DNA of 37,157 nucleotides from Roseobacter sp. (GTDB taxonomy: Bacteria; Pseudomonadota; Alphaproteobacteria; Rhodobacterales; Rhodobacteraceae): assembly GCA_024636475.1 (NCBI GenBank), contig JAGXHA010000060.1, positions 1 through 37,157 of the forward strand, read 5' to 3'. Of the stretch, positions 34,063-37,157 are shown piece after piece; the stretch's first letter is position 1, and every line of letters begins with the position of its first letter. Made by a program: the position numbers and the translations under genes. The notes under the pieces were generated by a model. It did no database searches and had not been told where the DNA came from. It saw only the letters and a list, made by a program, of their open reading frames with translations.

Positions 34063-35853
34063 TCAAACCGTCTGAGGGCGCATATCGTCTTTGTTGATGC
34101 CCGCGACCGAAACGGGCTTTTTCATTGCGTCACGGCGGAAGGGTTCACCGAGTTCCTGATTTATCATCGCCTCGATCAACGTGGTTTTGCCGTGGTTCAT
34201 CTGATCGTCGATGGCCTTGTTCAGGGCGGCTGTCAGGTCGTCCATCGTGCGAGCCACAACGCCTTGCAACCCGCAAGACTGCGCGATGCCTGCATAAGAT
34301 ACCTGTTCGTCCAGTTCTGTCCCCACAAAGTTATCGTCGAACCACAGGGTCGAATTGCGCTTTTCTGCGCCCCATTGGTAGTTGCGGAACACGACTTGGG
34401 TGACCGCAGGCCATGCGCCGCGCCCGATGGCGGTCAGTTCGTTGACCGAAATGCCAAAGGCACCGTCGCCCGCGAACCCCACGACGGGCACGTCGGGACA
34501 GCCGATCTTGGCCCCGACAATCGCCGGCAGACCGTAGCCACAAGGGCCGAACAGACCGGGCGCCAGATATTTGCGCCCCTCGTCAAAAGACGGATAGGCG
34601 TTGCCGATCGCGCAGTTATTGCCGATATCGGACGAGATAATCGCATTGGCGGGCAATGCAGATTGTATCGCACGCCATGCCATCCGTGGGCTCATCCAGT
34701 CGGGCTTGTCAGCGCGGGCGCGTTCGTTCCACGTGGTGCCGGGGTCGTCGTCTTCGTGGTCCATGCTGGACAGTTGCTGCGCCCATTTTGACTTGGTTTC
34801 ACCGATCAACGCCATCCGGTCCTGCCGACCGTCATCGCCTGCGGTCTCAGACAGATGCGCCAGCAGGGCGGTGGCGACTTTGGCGGCGTCGCCGACGATG
34901 CCAACGCTGACCTTTTTCGTCAGGCCGATGCGGTCGGGGTTGACATCAACCTGAATGATTTTGGCGTCCTTGGGCCAATAATCCATGCCATAGCCCGGCA
35001 GCGTCGAGAATGGGTTTAGCCGCGTGCCTAGAGCCAGGACAACGTCAGCCTTTGCGATCAGCTCCATCCCCGCTTTGGACCCATTATAACCCAAAGGTCC
35101 GGCAAACAGCGGGTGGCCGCCGGCAAATGCATCGTTGTGTTGGTAGCCGACACAGACGGGGGCAGTCAGCCGTTCGGCAAGCAGTTTGCTGGCCTCAATC
35201 CCGCCCTTGGCCAGTACAACGCCAGCGCCGTTCAAGATCACGGGAAACTTGGCGTCTGACAGAAGGACAGCGGCCTTGGCAATGGCTTCTTCGCCGCCCG
35301 AGGGGCGTTCAAACGCGACGATCTCGGGCAGGTCGATGTCGATCACCTGTGTCCAGAAATCGCGTGGCACGTTGATCTGCGCGGGGGCCGAGGCGCGCTT
35401 GGCCTGCAGGATCACGCGGTTCAGGGTTTCGGCAATGCGGGACGGATCGCGCACTTCCTCTTGGTAGGCAACGCAATCAGCGAACAGGTTCATCTGCTCC
35501 ATTTCCTGAAAACCACCCTGTCCGATGGTTTTGTTCGCCGCTTGCGGGGTGACCAAAAGGCAAGGGGCGTGGTTCCAATAGGCGGTTTTCACAGCCGTTA
35601 CGAAATTGGTAATGCCCGGGCCGTTTTGCGCGATCATCATCGACATTTTGCCGGTCGCGCGGGTGAAACCATCGGCCATCATGCCAGCGCTGCCTTCGTG
35701 GGCACAGTCCCAGAATGTGATGCCCGCATCGGGGAAGATATCCGAGATCGGCATCATGGCGGACCCGATAATGCCGAATGCGTTGTTGATGCCATGCATC
35801 TGAAGGGTTTTCACAAAAGCTTCTTCGGTGGTCATCTTCATTTTAAGGGGCAT
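34063..35853 (-). CDS. xsc: sulfoacetaldehyde acetyltransferase
   Basis: The protein of about 592-596 residues is a ThDP-dependent enzyme. MTTEEAFVKTLQMHGI and GIIGSAMMPISDIFPDAGI at the N-terminus are diagnostic of Xsc, and the ThDP/Mg motif begins GDG at 462-464, followed by the RNYQWGAEKRN loop. It splits sulfoacetaldehyde with phosphate into acetyl phosphate and sulfite, the desulfonating step for taurine and related C2 sulfonates. The ATG at 35841 (MKMTTEE) matches known Xsc starts better than 35853 and has AAGGA 11 bases ahead. The gene begins the xsc-ackA-soeABC run and sits downstream of tauR with candidate regulator sites between. Confidence 0.96.
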   Translation of the reverse strand: MPLKMKMTTEEAFVKTLQMHGINNAFGIIGSAMMPISDIFPDAGITFWDCAHEGSAGMMADGFTRATGKMSMMIAQNGPGITNFVTAVKTAYWNHAPCLLVTPQAANKTIGQGGFQEMEQMNLFADCVAYQEEVRDPSRIAETLNRVILQAKRASAPAQINVPRDFWTQVIDIDLPEIVAFERPSGGEEAIAKAAVLLSDAKFPVILNGAGVVLAKGGIEASKLLAERLTAPVCVGYQHNDAFAGGHPLFAGPLGYNGSKAGMELIAKADVVLALGTRLNPFSTLPGYGMDYWPKDAKIIQVDVNPDRIGLTKKVSVGIVGDAAKVATALLAHLSETAGDDGRQDRMALIGETKSKWAQQLSSMDHEDDDPGTTWNERARADKPDWMSPRMAWRAIQSALPANAIISSDIGNNCAIGNAYPSFDEGRKYLAPGLFGPCGYGLPAIVGAKIGCPDVPVVGFAGDGAFGISVNELTAIGRGAWPAVTQVVFRNYQWGAEKRNSTLWFDDNFVGTELDEQVSYAGIAQSCGLQGVVARTMDDLTAALNKAIDDQMNHGKTTLIEAMINQELGEPFRRDAMKKPVSVAGINKDDMRPQTV

Positions 35854-35905
35854 CCTTGGCGGTGATTTTGGGTTTGAAGCACATTAGGCGTTGAGGGATA
35901 TGCGG

Positions 35906-35938
35906 GTAGGGCCAGCAGAGTGCGCTGGATAAGGCCAG
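35906..35938 (-). promoter_or_regulatory. candidate TauR operator: two direct repeats before xsc
   Basis: On the minus strand CTGGCCTTAT (complement of 35929-35938) and CTGGCCCTAC (complement of 35906-35915) form a direct repeat with a 23-bp period, between the tauR stop and the xsc start. As I recall, the published TauR motif is a pair of direct repeats close to CTGGACYTAA. MocR-type regulators bind such paired repeats as dimers. No clear -35/-10 pair is visible, as expected of an activator-dependent promoter. Confidence 0.5.
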
Positions 35939-35939
35939 T

Positions 35940-37130
35940 TCAGCCGGTTTTCTCTATTTCCTTGGCAACAAGCGCGATGCCGTCAGCAATCTGCGCAGAC
36001 TGGATCGAGGAATAGGCGAGCCGGTAATAATTTTGCGGCGGTGTGTCGCCATGAAAAAATGGCGCTCCCGGTTCGATAAGGACGGATTGGGTGCGCAACC
36101 GCTTGGCCAGATCATCCGTGTTGACGTGATCCGGAGCGCGCATCCAAAACGATGATCCGCCATAAGCACCGCGCCCGGCGATTTGCATACCGTTTTCAAT
36201 GATTGCTTCCTCCATCAATGTACGGCGCTTGTGTAAGGCGTTGCTCATCCGGCGGACCAACGCGTCGTAATGGCCCAGCGACAGGAAATAGGCAGCCGTG
36301 CGCTGGATATGACCTGGTGGATGGCGCAGCACAGAGGCACGCAGGGCGCGGGCCTCGCGGATGAACGGCTCTGATCCCACCAGATAACCAAGGCGAAGGC
36401 CGGGAAACAGCGACTTTGAAAAGCTGCCCACATAGATCACCCGCCCATCCTGATCGAGCGATTTCAGCGAAGGAGAGGGAGATTTGAGAAATGACATCTC
36501 GAATTCATAATCATCCTCGACGATCAGTGCATCCAAAGCGCGGGCACGGTCCAACAACGCATGACGGCGTGCCATGGGCATGGTCGCGGTCGTGGGGCAT
36601 TGGTGACTGGGGGTCGTGAAAATCACGTCGGTGTCGTTCGGGACTGTGTCCGGGATTAGCCCTTCGTGATCGACCTGAACAGAGGATATATGACAGCGCG
36701 ATTGCGTCAGGATATCGCGAAGTGCCGGATAATAGGGGTTTTCCAACGCGGCGTGCCGTCGCTGTGTCAGCAACACTTGCGCGGTCAGCCACAGGGCGTT
36801 CTGGGCACCAAGAGTGATCAGGATCTGTTCGGGCCGGGCTGAAATACCGCGCCTTGGCAATGAATGACGGGCGATGAATTCGATCAGCTTGGGATCGTCT
36901 TGATCGTAATAATCAGTTGTCAGCGAGGTAAAGTCGCGCTGACCCAGAGCCTGAATCGCACAAAGCCGCCAATTTGCGTGATCAAAAAGCGTTGGATCAG
37001 CTTGGCCATAGATAAACGGAAGGACTAAGCCGCTCCGCGGCATTGGCGCGCTTGGCTTGCCGTGCGCGCAGCCCATAACGCAGTTCATTTTGTGATCTGG
37101 CCAACCTGATTGACGATGAGGGTTTCTCAA
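35940..37130 (-). CDS. tauR: TauR-type MocR regulator, aminotransferase-like domain only; DNA-binding domain missing
   Basis: From about residue 38 (PFIYGQADPTLFDHANWR) to its end this is the PLP-binding, fold-type-I aminotransferase-like domain of TauR, with Lys239 in SFSKS for the Schiff base and Asp206/Asp207-Tyr208 in VEDDYEF. TauR proteins have a GntR-type helix-turn-helix of about 70 residues plus a linker ahead of this domain, roughly 480 residues in all. Here the frame is closed by a TGA at 37134-37136, and the first 37 residues do not resemble a HTH or linker. The gene is therefore 5'-truncated and probably not a working regulator. The TTG at 37130 is only the frame limit; ATGs at 37088 and 37043 are further options. 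It lies upstream of xsc in the same direction. Confidence 0.8.
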   Translation of the reverse strand: MRNPHRQSGWPDHKMNCVMGCAHGKPSAPMPRSGLVLPFIYGQADPTLFDHANWRLCAIQALGQRDFTSLTTDYYDQDDPKLIEFIARHSLPRRGISARPEQILITLGAQNALWLTAQVLLTQRRHAALENPYYPALRDILTQSRCHISSVQVDHEGLIPDTVPNDTDVIFTTPSHQCPTTATMPMARRHALLDRARALDALIVEDDYEFEMSFLKSPSPSLKSLDQDGRVIYVGSFSKSLFPGLRLGYLVGSEPFIREARALRASVLRHPPGHIQRTAAYFLSLGHYDALVRRMSNALHKRRTLMEEAIIENGMQIAGRGAYGGSSFWMRAPDHVNTDDLAKRLRTQSVLIEPGAPFFHGDTPPQNYYRLAYSSIQSAQIADGIALVAKEIEKTG

Positions 37131-37142
37131 TCGTCAATCAGG
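37105..37142. repeat. 13-bp hairpin with partly buried Shine-Dalgarno, possible IS200/IS605 left end
   Basis: CCTGATTGACGAT (37105-37117) pairs perfectly with ATCGTCAATCAGG (37130-37142) around a 12-base loop. The right arm includes the first half of AGGAGG (37140-37145), and TTTTT follows. A hairpin that sequesters the transposase ribosome-binding site and blocks incoming transcription is a known feature of the IS200 left end. The window ends too soon to prove that a transposase follows. Confidence 0.5.
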
Positions 37143-37150
37143 AGGTTTTT

Positions 37151-37157
37151 ATGACAG
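37151..37157 (+). CDS. possible start of a gene cut by the window edge (transposase candidate)
   Basis: An ATG at 37151 lies five bases after AGGAGG and begins ATGACAG. Only two full codons are visible, so the product cannot be identified. The hairpin arrangement and the IS200/IS605 tail at the other window edge make a TnpA start one reasonable guess; a divergent sulfonate gene is another. Confidence 0.3.

Noticed and set aside
33469..34791. 440-codon plus-strand frame antisense to ackA and xsc
   Set aside because: Shadow frame over two strongly supported enzymes; composition is not protein-like.

Overview
The window is a stretch of alphaproteobacterial chromosome, most likely from the Roseobacter group (Rhodobacterales). 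The evidence is moderately high G+C, tightly overlapping operons, Rhodobacterales-type intergenic elements, and closely roseobacter-like protein families: an xsc/TauR taurine-sulfonate locus, cytoplasmic SoeABC sulfite dehydrogenase, an adenosine-kinase-type PfkB protein, a MnmD next to a separate FAD oxidase, and a DUF983 protein. The genus cannot be named from this sequence. I see no rRNA, tRNA or CRISPR array.

Layout. 1-343: the end of an IS200/IS605-type transposase and its right-end hairpin, abutting a LysR gene that is cut off just after its helix-turn-helix. 488-3244: a plus-strand operon of RidA-family protein, glycerophosphodiester phosphodiesterase, FemAB-like acyltransferase and pterin-carbinolamine dehydratase, ended by a strong bidirectional terminator. 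3320-7168: a peroxiredoxin (minus), then a ferredoxin-reductase-like flavoprotein overlapping rsmD, then psd-pssA for phosphatidylethanolamine synthesis. 7165-8771: map and sfsA (minus). 8799-11733: CinA-like, GNAT, AhpD-like and OmpA-like genes in one tight plus-strand operon. 11826-15111: a LysR regulator and a FadH-type dienoyl-CoA reductase (minus), separated by about 350 bp without a supported gene. 15263-16431: rppH and an exported PA14-like protein. 16589-19451: DUF983 protein, then a nth-adenosine kinase-GNAT operon (minus). 19594-22772: an AraC-Ogt repair fusion, an OmpA lipoprotein, an FMN reductase and a MaoC-like hydratase. 22782-24546: a divergent FAD oxidase/MnmD pair, a possible two-gene version of MnmC. 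24543-28376: EamA exporter, soluble lytic transglycosylase, dapA.

28438-37157 is the most interesting part: a minus-strand sulfonate module reading TauR-type regulator, xsc, ackA, soeA, soeB, soeC. Sulfoacetaldehyde (from taurine or related C2 sulfonates made elsewhere) is cleaved by Xsc to acetyl phosphate and sulfite. AckA, sitting where other bacteria often have pta, would make acetate and ATP. SoeABC oxidises the sulfite to sulfate on the cytoplasmic side and feeds the quinone pool. Two direct repeats resembling the TauR operator lie between tauR and xsc.

The tauR reading frame has no DNA-binding domain. It is closed by an in-frame stop, and a 13-bp hairpin with a partly buried Shine-Dalgarno sequence and an ATG facing the other way lies immediately upstream. 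This resembles the left end of an IS200/IS605 element. Both edges of the window may therefore be insertion-sequence junctions that have each beheaded a transcription factor. Apart from this junction structure and the split-MnmC arrangement, I found no clearly novel multi-gene system; most of the window is ordinary housekeeping chromosome.
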